This document shows positions 45,683 to 53,558 of a stretch of DNA of 64,000 bases, piece by piece (positions within the stretch are counted from its first letter, which is position 1; each line of letters opens with the position of its first letter). The notes under the pieces were generated by a model. It was not told the origin of the DNA. It saw only the letters and a program-made list of their open reading frames with translations, and made no database searches. Both the position numbers and the translations under genes were made by a program. Source of the DNA: Streptococcus urinalis 2285-97 (GTDB taxonomy: Bacteria; Bacillota; Bacilli; Lactobacillales; Streptococcaceae); the NCBI RefSeq assembly GCF_000188055.2, contig NZ_AEUZ02000001.1, positions 1,254,001 through 1,318,000 of the forward strand, read 5' to 3'.

Positions 45683-47591
45683 ATTCTTCAATTTGAAGTG
45701 ATAAACCTTCCCATTCTTCCATTAGAATTTCTTGTTCACCTTGTAAATGGTCCATTTCACTTTGAAGTTCAATCAATTGTGAGGCATCATTTGTTTGTAA
45801 CATAGCTGCTTCTTTTTCTGAAATCAGACCATCTATTTCCTCAACTTTTTGTTCGATTTCAGAAATACGACGTGTTAGTTTTCGATATTCTTTTTGATTC
45901 GCTTTTTGTTGTTGATAATCAGATGTCTCTTTTACTTGAGCTAAATCATGAGTTTCCTCTTGTTGATTTGCTATTTTGAGAGCTTCTAACTCAGCTTTTT
46001 TTTCCATAAAATAATCGTAATCACCAAGGTATAAAGTTGACCCATTTGGTTCAATTTCTATTACTTTTGTAGCAATTCTGTTAATAAAATACCGGTCATG
46101 ACTGACAAAAAGTAGCGTTCCATCAAAATCAATTAGGGTATTTTCGAGTACTTCTTTACTGTCAATATCTAAATGGTTTGTTGGCTCATCTAGCAGTAAA
46201 ACGTTGTTATTTTCAAAGGATAATTTTGCTAATAGAAGTCTTGCTTTTTCACCACCTGAAAGCATACTAACTGATTTTTTGACATCATCTCCTGAGAACA
46301 AGAAAGCACCCAATCGATTTCTGATTTCAAGTTCAGATGTCGTTGGAAAATCATTCCAAAGTTCATCTAAAACAGTATTTTTAGGATTCAAATCTTCTTG
46401 GGTTTGGTCGTAATAGCCAATTTCAACATTAGCACCAAAATGAAATTGACCATCAATAAGTGGAATTTCTTCCATTAGTGATTTTATTAATGTTGACTTG
46501 CCAACACCATTTGGTCCAACAATAGCAATTGCATCTAATCTTGAAACTTCTAAATTAACAGGACTGGATAATATTTGCCCGTCGTATCCGATAGCTAAGT
46601 CATTTGCTGTTAGCACAACATTTCCTGACGGTTTATTCGCTTTAAATGTCATATTAGCTGATTTTTCTGATGACACTGGTTTGTCTAATCGTGTTATTTT
46701 TTCAAGTTGTTTACGACGTGATTGAGCTCTTTTTGTTGTAGAAGCTCGAACAATATTTTTTTGAACAAAATCCTCTAGCTTAGCAATTTCTTTTTGTTGC
46801 TTATCATAATTTTTTTCTTCTTGTGCTATTTTGTCAGCTTTTTGTGTCATAAATTGAGAATAATTACCAACATAACGATCAAGTGAGTGTTGTCTCAAAT
46901 CATAAGTAACTGTTGCTACTTTATCCAAGAAATACCTATCATGACTGACAATAATAAGTGCTCCTTGATAATTTATCAAGTAATTTTCTAGCCAAGCAAT
47001 TGTTTCAATATCTAAATGGTTTGTGGGTTCATCAAGAACCAGTAAATCTGGCTTTTCTAACAACATTTTTGCCAAAGCTAATCGCGTATTTTGACCCCCA
47101 GACAAATCAGAAATAGGCATCTGCCACATGCTTTCATCAAATTTAAAACCATTTAAAATGGAACGAATATCTGATTCATAAGTAAATCCACCATTTTGTC
47201 TAAATTGTTCTGAAAGTCTATCATAATCAGTCATCAATTTTTCTAATTCTGCATCACTTTTATGACCCATTTCTTCTTCCATTTGCCGTAAAGTGACTTC
47301 GGTTTTGCGGAGATTGTCAAAAACATTTAACATTTCTTGATAGATTGTATTAGATGAATCAAAACGACTATTTTGTGCTAAATAAGACAAAGATAAATCT
47401 TTTTTAGTATTAATTTCACCATTTGTCGGTTCTTCTTCTCCGACAAGAATTTTTAATAAGGTAGACTTTCCTGCCCCATTTTTTCCTACTAAAGCAATTC
47501 TATCTTTTTCATCAACTTGAATTGTTATATTATCAAAAAGGACATCTCCAGAAAATGATCTTTCTATTTTATTTCCCTGAAGTATTATCAT
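45681..47591 (-). CDS. ABC-F family ATPase (YdiF/Uup-like)
   Basis: 636 residues with two ATPase domains and no membrane segments: GKNGAGKSTL and GPNGVGKSTL Walker A motifs, two LSGGQ/LSGGEK signatures, two DEPTNHLDI Walker B blocks, a linker (PtIM-like) between domains, and a C-terminal coiled coil (about 555–636) as in YdiF/Uup. ABC-F proteins of this housekeeping type act on the ribosome; a resistance role is not suggested. It is third in an estA–small membrane protein–ABC-F run. Confidence 0.9.
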   Translation of the reverse strand: MIILQGNKIERSFSGDVLFDNITIQVDEKDRIALVGKNGAGKSTLLKILVGEEEPTNGEINTKKDLSLSYLAQNSRFDSSNTIYQEMLNVFDNLRKTEVTLRQMEEEMGHKSDAELEKLMTDYDRLSEQFRQNGGFTYESDIRSILNGFKFDESMWQMPISDLSGGQNTRLALAKMLLEKPDLLVLDEPTNHLDIETIAWLENYLINYQGALIIVSHDRYFLDKVATVTYDLRQHSLDRYVGNYSQFMTQKADKIAQEEKNYDKQQKEIAKLEDFVQKNIVRASTTKRAQSRRKQLEKITRLDKPVSSEKSANMTFKANKPSGNVVLTANDLAIGYDGQILSSPVNLEVSRLDAIAIVGPNGVGKSTLIKSLMEEIPLIDGQFHFGANVEIGYYDQTQEDLNPKNTVLDELWNDFPTTSELEIRNRLGAFLFSGDDVKKSVSMLSGGEKARLLLAKLSFENNNVLLLDEPTNHLDIDSKEVLENTLIDFDGTLLFVSHDRYFINRIATKVIEIEPNGSTLYLGDYDYFMEKKAELEALKIANQQEETHDLAQVKETSDYQQQKANQKEYRKLTRRISEIEQKVEEIDGLISEKEAAMLQTNDASQLIELQSEMDHLQGEQEILMEEWEGLSLQIEE

Positions 47592-47616
47592 GATTTCCTA
47601 AATTATCTCCTATTTT

Positions 47617-47841
47617 TTACTGATTAAATGTATTTTCAAAATGAACTAGATTAATTACTGTTTGTTTGATATTTGAAATCGTGTTTGCAAATGGTGTCGA
47701 TGAATGATCTGCATAATATAACAACCCAAAAGCCAAAAGTCCAATAACAACAATAGTTTGTAAAAAGCCTAGAACAAACCGCCAAATAGCTCTAATGATA
47801 AATTTAGGTAACCATAAAATGGCTCTAAATAGTGATCTCAT
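47617..47841 (-). CDS. Small membrane protein of unknown function
   Basis: 74 residues from ATG 47841 ([14 protein letters not shown]), which shares one base with the esterase stop (TGATG). It has an amphipathic positively charged start, one clear membrane segment (FLQTIVVIGLLAFGLLYYA) and a short polar tail. I do not recognise a family. Its place between the esterase and the ABC-F gene suggests cotranscription only. Confidence 0.65.
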   Translation of the reverse strand: MRSLFRAILWLPKFIIRAIWRFVLGFLQTIVVIGLLAFGLLYYADHSSTPFANTISNIKQTVINLVHFENTFNQ

Positions 47842-48626
47842 CAAGATAGCCTTTCTTCTTTAATATACTCAATAGGTAACCATTCAAATAAAACGTCCAA
47901 TTGTTTATTCCAATAATACCATTCATGTTTACCGTGATCAGTTTTGTATTCAATGTCTAAGCCTAAAGCTTTTAAATCAGAAATAGCTTGCTCATTTGCA
48001 GAATATAGAAAGTCTTCATAGCCACACCATGCATAGAATTTTGTCTTTTTATCTGATTCACTGACCATATTTGTTAAAAAGTGTTTTTCAACATCTTTAT
48101 CATCAAGTGGGCCAAAGATACCTTCCCAATAAGATAGGCTTTCTTCATTGCCATTTACTAAAGATTCTTTTGAAAAACTTAAGGCTCCTGAAAATGAAGC
48201 GGCATATGAAAACTGATTTGATTTTAAGGCTAATTTAAATGCACCATAACCACCCATTGAGAGTCCGGCGATAAATGTATTTTCCCGTTTTGTTGTCATA
48301 TTTGGGAAAATACGATGCAAAACTTGCGGTAACTCCTCTATGATAGATGTATAATACTTCATACCATATGTGGTATTTGTATACCATCCTAAATCTGTAG
48401 ATGGCATAACAACAATAAGATTAGTATAACGTAGGAGTCTCTCTATGTTAGTTCGTTTTTGCCATGAATTCTCATTACCACCCATTCCATGTAATAAATA
48501 AAGAACCGGAATATCGTGGTCATCAATATCTTTTTTTGCAACTTCAAATCCATCAGGATAAATAATGTTGACGCTTCTTTCCATCTCTAAACAATCTGAT
48601 TGATATTCTATTTTTATTGTAGCCAT
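47841..48626 (-). CDS. estA: Esterase (EstA/tributyrin esterase, esterase D family)
   Basis: Alpha/beta hydrolase, 261 residues from ATG 48626, which follows AAGGGGG; longer upstream starts lack a ribosome-binding site. Oxyanion [12 protein letters not shown], nucleophile elbow GLSMGGYG, catalytic Asp near DFLYS and C-terminal His in KHEWYYW. It resembles the lactococcal tributyrin esterase that acts on short acyl esters; streptococcal homologues have been studied as acetyl/short-chain esterases. Cytosolic, no signal peptide. Confidence 0.85.
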   Translation of the reverse strand: MATIKIEYQSDCLEMERSVNIIYPDGFEVAKKDIDDHDIPVLYLLHGMGGNENSWQKRTNIERLLRYTNLIVVMPSTDLGWYTNTTYGMKYYTSIIEELPQVLHRIFPNMTTKRENTFIAGLSMGGYGAFKLALKSNQFSYAASFSGALSFSKESLVNGNEESLSYWEGIFGPLDDKDVEKHFLTNMVSESDKKTKFYAWCGYEDFLYSANEQAISDLKALGLDIEYKTDHGKHEWYYWNKQLDVLFEWLPIEYIKEERLS

Positions 48627-48704
48627 GTGATTTCCCCCTTTGAAATGTTTATCATCATTATAACAAATATTCTTAAACTTCTTTAAACCCAACTGTTACT
48701 ACTT

Positions 48705-48727
48705 AAAAAGACTGGCTAATGCCAATC
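48705..48727 (-). terminator. Terminator of the RNase J2 gene
   Basis: Minus strand GATTGGC, loop ATTA, GCCAGTC, TTTTT; one G–U pair in a 7-bp stem. Confidence 0.8.
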
Positions 48728-48732
48728 TCAAA

Positions 48733-50391
48733 TTAACGAACTTCCATAACAACTGGTAAAATTGCAGGTCTGCGTTTTGTTTGTTCAAATAAAAATTTAT
48801 TTAATTCATCTCTAACGGAGCCTTTTAATTCACCCCAGTCAAATGTATCCTGAGCCAAATAATTTTCAACAGTGGTATTTACTAACTCAGCACTTTCACG
48901 TAAAATATCTCTACTTTTTTTGACATATACAAAGCCACGTGTGTTTACTTTTGCTTTAGAAACAATTTTTTTCTCTTTTTTATTAACAGTGATGGCAACT
49001 ATAAAGATGCCATCCTCAGAAAGTACTTTACGATCTCTTAAAACGATATTTCCAACATCACCAATAGCATTACCATCAATCATCACATCACTTGCTGGAA
49101 CTGCACCTTGATGGAAGAAACCATCTTTTTCAAAATGCATTATATCGCCGCGCTTCATAATATAGATATTTTCTGGAAGAATTCCGATTTCTTGAGCTAA
49201 TTCAGCATGGGCTGCTAATTCACGATATTCTCCTTGAACAGGGAAAAGATAACTTGGTTTTAAAAGATTCATTAGCAATTGTAAATCGCGACCATTGGCA
49301 TGTCCAGAGACACGAAGGTTTTGTGTTATCAGTTTAACAGAACCCCCTGCTTTGTAGATAAGATTTTCAACTCTGGCTACAACTGCTTCTTTAGCCACAC
49401 TTGGTGTTGTAACAATATAAACCAAATCACCATCTTTAATTTCAATATAACGATGTCGACCATTGGCCATTTTTTGCAAGCTATTAATAGGTTCGCCCAT
49501 ACGTCCAGCTTCTAAAATGATTAATTCGTGGTCTTCAAATTTTGACATGTCTTTTGGTTTGATAATTAAGCGCTCGTCAGATACGGTTAATTTTTTAAGT
49601 CTAATAGCAGTACGAACAATATTTTCCACATCGTAGCCAGTTAAAACAACACGTCGACCATGTTCTGCAGCTGAGTCAAATACTTGTTGAATGCGTACTA
49701 AGTTTGAAGCTACCGCAGCAACAATGACACGTCCTTCAGCATCTCCAATAACACTGTCCATTTCTAGACCAACTTCTGATTCACTAGCTACTTGTTTGGT
49801 ACTTGTTGCATTTGCTGAATCAGCTAATAAAGCTAAAACACCTTGACTGCCGATTTCAGCAAGCCTTGCTAAATCAGTTTGATAGAACTCACGCGCAGCT
49901 TGGTCGAATTTAAAGTCACCGGTATAAACAATTTGTCCTTGTTCAGTCTTGACAACAATACCTAAACTTTCCGGAATAGAATGTGTTGTTTTAAAGAAAG
50001 AAATTAATGCATCTTCAAATTCAATCTCTGTTTCGCTGTCAACCACATGAAAATTATTGAATTTTTTAGGACCATTTTTCTTAACAAATAATTTTGCCAA
50101 TTCAATCGTTAGCTCTGAACCAAATACTGGTGCTTTGACTTCTGAAATTAAATAAGGCAACGCACCAATAGCATCAGCATGTCCATGGGTAAGGAAAATA
50201 CCTTGAACACGATCTTTATTCTCAATTAGATAATCAAGATTTGGGATGACAACATCGACACCCAATTGTTCATTTTCTGGGTATTTTAAGCCGGTATCTA
50301 GGACAAAAATAGAGTCGTTTATTTCAACAATATAAAAGTTTTTCCCATTTTCACGAACTCCACCTAAGGCAATAATTTTTATATCACTCAT
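48733..50391 (-). CDS. rnjB: Ribonuclease J2
   Basis: Metallo-beta-lactamase/beta-CASP ribonuclease, 552 residues. The zinc motif is THGHADAIGA (68–77), the degenerate form of J2, where J1 has HGHEDHIGG; this is why J2 and not J1 is assigned. J2 pairs with J1 in 5'-exonucleolytic mRNA turnover and maturation. beta-CASP (VVLTGYDVENI) and the C-terminal domain (RDILRESAELVNTTVE) are complete. Promoter TGG-TATAAT about 95 bases upstream. Confidence 0.93.
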   Translation of the reverse strand: MSDIKIIALGGVRENGKNFYIVEINDSIFVLDTGLKYPENEQLGVDVVIPNLDYLIENKDRVQGIFLTHGHADAIGALPYLISEVKAPVFGSELTIELAKLFVKKNGPKKFNNFHVVDSETEIEFEDALISFFKTTHSIPESLGIVVKTEQGQIVYTGDFKFDQAAREFYQTDLARLAEIGSQGVLALLADSANATSTKQVASESEVGLEMDSVIGDAEGRVIVAAVASNLVRIQQVFDSAAEHGRRVVLTGYDVENIVRTAIRLKKLTVSDERLIIKPKDMSKFEDHELIILEAGRMGEPINSLQKMANGRHRYIEIKDGDLVYIVTTPSVAKEAVVARVENLIYKAGGSVKLITQNLRVSGHANGRDLQLLMNLLKPSYLFPVQGEYRELAAHAELAQEIGILPENIYIMKRGDIMHFEKDGFFHQGAVPASDVMIDGNAIGDVGNIVLRDRKVLSEDGIFIVAITVNKKEKKIVSKAKVNTRGFVYVKKSRDILRESAELVNTTVENYLAQDTFDWGELKGSVRDELNKFLFEQTKRRPAILPVVMEVR

Positions 50392-50485
50392 GATATTCCT
50401 CTTTTAATATTATTTTTATACATACGGTCCTTATCCATAGATAAGTCGAATTACTGTTTTTGTAGTCAAAAAACTACTCATCATT

Positions 50486-50514
50486 ATTATACCATAACTG
50501 TAGGTCTTTTTAAA
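50486..50514 (-). promoter_or_regulatory. Promoter of rnjB
   Basis: TGG-TATAAT (50486–50494) with a weak TTTAAA (50509–50514) -35, giving a leader of about 88 bases. Confidence 0.6.
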
Positions 50515-50540
50515 AAATGGACAATTTAAAAACAAACAAA

Positions 50541-50563
50541 AAACTTTCCAATATGGAAAGTTT
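50541..50563 (-). terminator. Terminator of the TrpX-type transporter operon
   Basis: AAACTTTCC and GGAAAGTTT with an AATAT loop, followed on the minus strand by T's. Confidence 0.85.
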
Positions 50564-50566
50564 GAC

Positions 50567-51331
50567 TCAATCAAAAAATTGATAATAATCAGCAATGGAC
50601 ATATTTTCTTTTGCTTCTTTATTTAAATCATTAATGATTTGCCCATTTTTCATGAGAATAACTCTGTTGCCATAAGTTAAAGCATCTTCCATATGATGTG
50701 TAATCATCAAAGCTGTCAATGCTTGTTTTGTAACAAACTCATCAGTTAGTTTCATTAAAGAAACACTTGTTTTAGGATCTAAAGCTGCTGTATGCTCATC
50801 AAGTAATAATAAATCTGGACGTTTCAAAGTTGCCATTAAAAGGCTCAATGATTGCCTCTGACCACCTGAGAGTAAACCAGTTGGTGTATTTAAGTGTGTT
50901 TCCAAACCATTTCCAACTCGTGAAATGAGAGACTTATATTCCCCTTCAAATTTTGTTAACTGTCTTGATTTAAACAGTCTTTTTTGACCTCTTTGTTGTG
51001 CAACTAATAAATTTTCAGCTACTGTCATTCGAGGAGCAGTTCCCATTTTAGGATCTTGAAAGACACTTGACAAATATTTAGCTCTTTTTTCAGCTGGTAG
51101 ATGAGTCACATCTTCACCTAAAATTTGGATAGTACCACTAGTCAATAGCAACGTACCAGAAATCACATTGAATAAAGTTGACTTCCCAGCTCCATTACCT
51201 CCTAGAATTGTAATAAAATCATGTTCATATATTGTTAAATTAACATGATCAAGAATTAATTTCACTTCATTATAGCCATTGTTGACAGCAACTGTTGCGT
51301 CAATGAGTTCTACTATTTTTTTCTTTGTCAT
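50567..51331 (-). CDS. ABC transporter ATP-binding protein (aromatic amino-acid importer)
   Basis: 254-residue ATPase: Walker A GGNGAGKST, Q-loop, LSGGQRQSLSLLMA signature, LLLDEHTAALDPK (Walker B with an EH in place of EP) and H-loop MITHHME. It energises the permease and binding protein encoded just upstream. Its start region (51329–51350) is duplicated: a 22-bp unit carrying the SD and ATG occurs twice, separating this gene from the permease stop. Intact coding sequence. Confidence 0.85.
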   Translation of the reverse strand: MTKKKIVELIDATVAVNNGYNEVKLILDHVNLTIYEHDFITILGGNGAGKSTLFNVISGTLLLTSGTIQILGEDVTHLPAEKRAKYLSSVFQDPKMGTAPRMTVAENLLVAQQRGQKRLFKSRQLTKFEGEYKSLISRVGNGLETHLNTPTGLLSGGQRQSLSLLMATLKRPDLLLLDEHTAALDPKTSVSLMKLTDEFVTKQALTALMITHHMEDALTYGNRVILMKNGQIINDLNKEAKENMSIADYYQFFD

Positions 51332-51372
51332 TTTGTTAATTGCACTCCTTCATTTTGTTAATTGCACTCCTT
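51329..51372. repeat. Perfect 22-bp tandem duplication at the transporter permease/ATPase junction
   Basis: A 22-base unit (51329–51350 and 51351–51372) begins CATTTTGTTAATTGC and contains the ribosome-binding site AAGGAG and the ATG on the minus strand. The upstream copy makes an ATG overlapping the permease stop (ATGA) that now opens a 5-codon mini-ORF. Confidence 0.9.
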
Positions 51373-52219
51373 TAAATATCTTTTTCTTAAAGACTGGTAC
51401 CATTAAGCAAATTGCTAAGACGATGGCACTGAACAATTTAAGGTAGTTGGTATTAAATCCTAAACTAATAACAGCTGTAATCAAGAATTGATATAATATT
51501 GAACCTACTACTATAGCAATAAGACGTTCAAGTAAAGTAAGATCAATTGAGTAAAGAACTTCACCAATAATAATACTAGCTAAACCAATGACGATAACAC
51601 CGATTCCTTTTGAAACATCAGCATAGCCATCTTGTTGACTAACTAATGCACCAGAAAGTGCAATTAAACCATTTGAAATAACAAGTCCCATAACTTCCAT
51701 CTTGTCCGTTGAAATCCCAAAACTTTTTGCCATATCGTGATTATCACCTGTTGCAATGTAAGCTTGTCCTAAATTTGTGTATAAGAAGAAAATAAGACTA
51801 GCTATGACAAGTACAACTACAATTAATCCAAGAATGAGTAAATTCAGATCAGATTGAAATGGGAAAAAGTCTTTTAATGTTTTAATATCAACCAGTCCTA
51901 AGTTTGGTCTTTTCATAACCATGAGCATAATCGAATTACAAGAAGTCATGACTAAAATTCCTGCCAAAATAGTTGGAATTTTTCCTTTGGTATAAAGTAA
52001 TCCTGTTACCAAACCAGCCAAACAACCAGAAAGCATACCAGCAATAGTTGCTAAAACTGGATTTATGCCATGATTCATCAGTGTCACAGCGACCGCACCA
52101 CCTAATGGGAAGGAGCCTTCCGTTGTTAAATCTGGGAAATTGAGGATTCTAAAAGTTAAGTATATCCCCAACCCTAAAATTCCCCATAATAAACCTTGTG
52201 ATACTGCAGAAATTACCAT
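51350..52219 (-). CDS. ABC transporter permease (aromatic amino-acid importer)
   Basis: 289 residues with about eight hydrophobic segments, of the branched-chain/LivH-type permease fold used with DUF534/TrpX binding proteins. The conserved EGSFPLGGAV and GLVISNGLIALSGALVSQQDG motifs are present. Only one permease gene is found, so it presumably acts as a homodimer. Sits 19 bases after the binding-protein gene; stop at 51350 overlaps the duplicated ATG of the ATPase leader. Intact. Confidence 0.85.
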   Translation of the reverse strand: MVISAVSQGLLWGILGLGIYLTFRILNFPDLTTEGSFPLGGAVAVTLMNHGINPVLATIAGMLSGCLAGLVTGLLYTKGKIPTILAGILVMTSCNSIMLMVMKRPNLGLVDIKTLKDFFPFQSDLNLLILGLIVVVLVIASLIFFLYTNLGQAYIATGDNHDMAKSFGISTDKMEVMGLVISNGLIALSGALVSQQDGYADVSKGIGVIVIGLASIIIGEVLYSIDLTLLERLIAIVVGSILYQFLITAVISLGFNTNYLKLFSAIVLAICLMVPVFKKKIFKGVQLTK

Positions 52220-52238
52220 TTTTTCTCCTCTTTCTATC

Positions 52239-53234
52239 CTACTTCACCGCAATATCAGCTTTTTTAGCTAATTTTTCAGGTATATCAATGCCTAATTCTC
52301 TAGCAACTTTTAGATTTAATGTTGGTGTCCCTCTGTCCACAACTTTTACAGGAACTTGAGAAACCTTTTTACCAGATAAGATTTTTATAGCGACTTTTGC
52401 GGTTTCAACACCTAATTGGTATTGATTTTGTGCGATTGAAGCAATGCTTCCTTCTTTAACCATGGTATCTACACTTGAATAGATAGGTATTGATTTTGCT
52501 TTAGCAGCTGTCACTACTGTCGAAAATGCACTAGCAATGGTATTATCCTGAGGAACAAAAACAGCATCCACGCGACTTGTCATGACTGACATGGTTGTTG
52601 CAATTTCATTTGTTGATGGAACTGCAAATTTTTCAACTTTTAAACCAACTGTTTTGGCTTCTTTTTCAAATTGTGCTACTTGAGATACAGAATTATCTTC
52701 ATTACTAGCATAGAGAACACCAACTGTTTTGACATTAGGTGTCAATTCTTGAATGAGAGAGACTTCTTGCTTTATAGGAAGTGAATTTGATAACCCTGTC
52801 ACATTACTGGTTGGTTTCTTCAAATTTTTGACAAGTTTTGCACCAATTGGATCCGAAACAGCTCCCATCACTACTGGAATATCTTTTGTAACAGATGCTA
52901 ACCCTTGAGCAGCTGGTGTTGCAATACCAATGAGTAAATCATTTTTATCTTGAACCAATTGTTTACTCATGGTTTGGATTTTACTTTGATCAGCTTGCGC
53001 ATTCATTAATGTCATTTTGACTTTTTTTCCAAAATAACCACCATCGGCCAAGCCATCTTCGACACCTTTTTTAATCTGGTCTAAAGCCTCGTGTGTCACA
53101 TACTGCAAAATACCGATTTTAACAACTTGATTTTTAGAACCTCTTTGGATTTGATTTTTATTTTCTGAAATAATTGATCCTATTACTAGAAGCGTTAATA
53201 CAATCAAAGTCCCAATTAAACTTTTATTTTTCAT
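52239..53234 (-). CDS. trpX: ABC transporter substrate-binding protein, TrpX type
   Basis: 331 residues of the DUF534/TrpX binding-protein family. N-terminal membrane anchor (SLIGTLIVLTLLVIGSIIS, no lipobox cysteine), two periplasmic-binding lobes (KIGILQYVTHEALDQIKKG…; VFVPQDNTIASAFS). Homologues in streptococci are described as binding tryptophan or other aromatic amino acids. The leader region encodes a Trp-containing peptide ahead of a terminator, which independently points to tryptophan. First structural gene of the trpX–permease–ATPase operon. Confidence 0.82.
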   Translation of the reverse strand: MKNKSLIGTLIVLTLLVIGSIISENKNQIQRGSKNQVVKIGILQYVTHEALDQIKKGVEDGLADGGYFGKKVKMTLMNAQADQSKIQTMSKQLVQDKNDLLIGIATPAAQGLASVTKDIPVVMGAVSDPIGAKLVKNLKKPTSNVTGLSNSLPIKQEVSLIQELTPNVKTVGVLYASNEDNSVSQVAQFEKEAKTVGLKVEKFAVPSTNEIATTMSVMTSRVDAVFVPQDNTIASAFSTVVTAAKAKSIPIYSSVDTMVKEGSIASIAQNQYQLGVETAKVAIKILSGKKVSQVPVKVVDRGTPTLNLKVARELGIDIPEKLAKKADIAVK

Positions 53235-53269
53235 GGATTTCCTTTACTCTTTTCTTTTAAAATTCATAC

Positions 53270-53300
53270 AAAAAAGCACCTAGTATTTCTACTACGCGCC
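53270..53300 (-). terminator. Leader (attenuator) terminator upstream of trpX
   Basis: On the mRNA GCGCGTAGTA (53299–53290) pairs with TACTAGGTGC (53285–53276) with one mismatch and one G–U, then six T's (53275–53270), 36 bases before the trpX start. Its 5' arm can instead pair with TATGCGC at 53329–53323. Confidence 0.8.
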
Positions 53301-53324
53301 TTTTTTTATTAACTAAGAAACTGC

Positions 53325-53367
53325 GCATAGATACTTTTTAGATGTACTCTAAAAGTCGTATCTATGC
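53325..53367 (-). promoter_or_regulatory. Long leader hairpin competing with the attenuator
   Basis: GCATAGATAC and GTATCTATGC (53367–53358 and 53334–53325) make a perfect 10-bp stem, extended by TTTTAGA/TCTAAAA around a 5-base loop. The 3' arm overlaps the TATGCGC that can pair with the terminator's 5' arm, and its GTATCTAT can also pair with TATAGATA at the end of the leader peptide frame. Confidence 0.7.
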
Positions 53368-53386
53368 AAAATTCATAAACACAACT

Positions 53387-53431
53387 TTATCTATACCAGC
53401 TTTGCCAAGATTGTAAGTGTTTTTGAGTCAT
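53387..53431 (-). CDS. Tryptophan leader peptide (14 residues)
   Basis: ATG 53431 to TAA 53387–53389 encodes MTQKHLQSWQSWYR, with two Trp codons near the end. A good ribosome-binding site, AAAGGAAG, precedes it by eight bases. It lies between the promoter and the attenuator hairpins of trpX. Trp is the rarest residue, so W-Q-S-W in a 14-residue frame at this position is strong evidence of a ribosome-stalling sensor for charged tRNA-Trp. No homologous T-box sequence is seen. Short, so translation needs direct testing. Confidence 0.75.
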   Translation of the reverse strand: MTQKHLQSWQSWYR

Positions 53432-53460
53432 TTCTTAGTCTTCCTTTCATTTTTTTAATT

Positions 53461-53488
53461 ATTATAAAATAAATTCAGAATATTGCAA
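53461..53488 (-). promoter_or_regulatory. Promoter of the trpX operon leader
   Basis: TTGCAA (53483–53488), 16-base spacer, TATAAT (53461–53466). Start expected near 53454, giving a leader of about 220 bases. Confidence 0.7.
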
Positions 53489-53519
53489 GTGTTTTTAAAA
53501 AATAATCTCAATTTTCTTA

Positions 53520-53528
53520 TGGTATAAT
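53520..53528 (+). promoter_or_regulatory. Extended -10 promoter of fbpA
   Basis: TGG-TATAAT 30 bases before the fbpA start; SD AGGAAGGAAG follows. Confidence 0.65.
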
Positions 53529-53558
53529 AGGTATTATTTACATAGGAAGGAAGAAACC

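Noticed and set aside
53270-53450. T-box riboswitch upstream of trpX
   Set aside because: No match to the conserved T-box bulge sequence (AGGGUGGNACCGCG) or to the Stem I motifs is visible; a coding leader with two Trp codons explains the region better.
53390-53450. Alternative leader frame starting ATGAAAGGAAGACTAAG
   Set aside because: It has no Trp codons, overlaps the SD of the Trp frame, and its own SD is poor.
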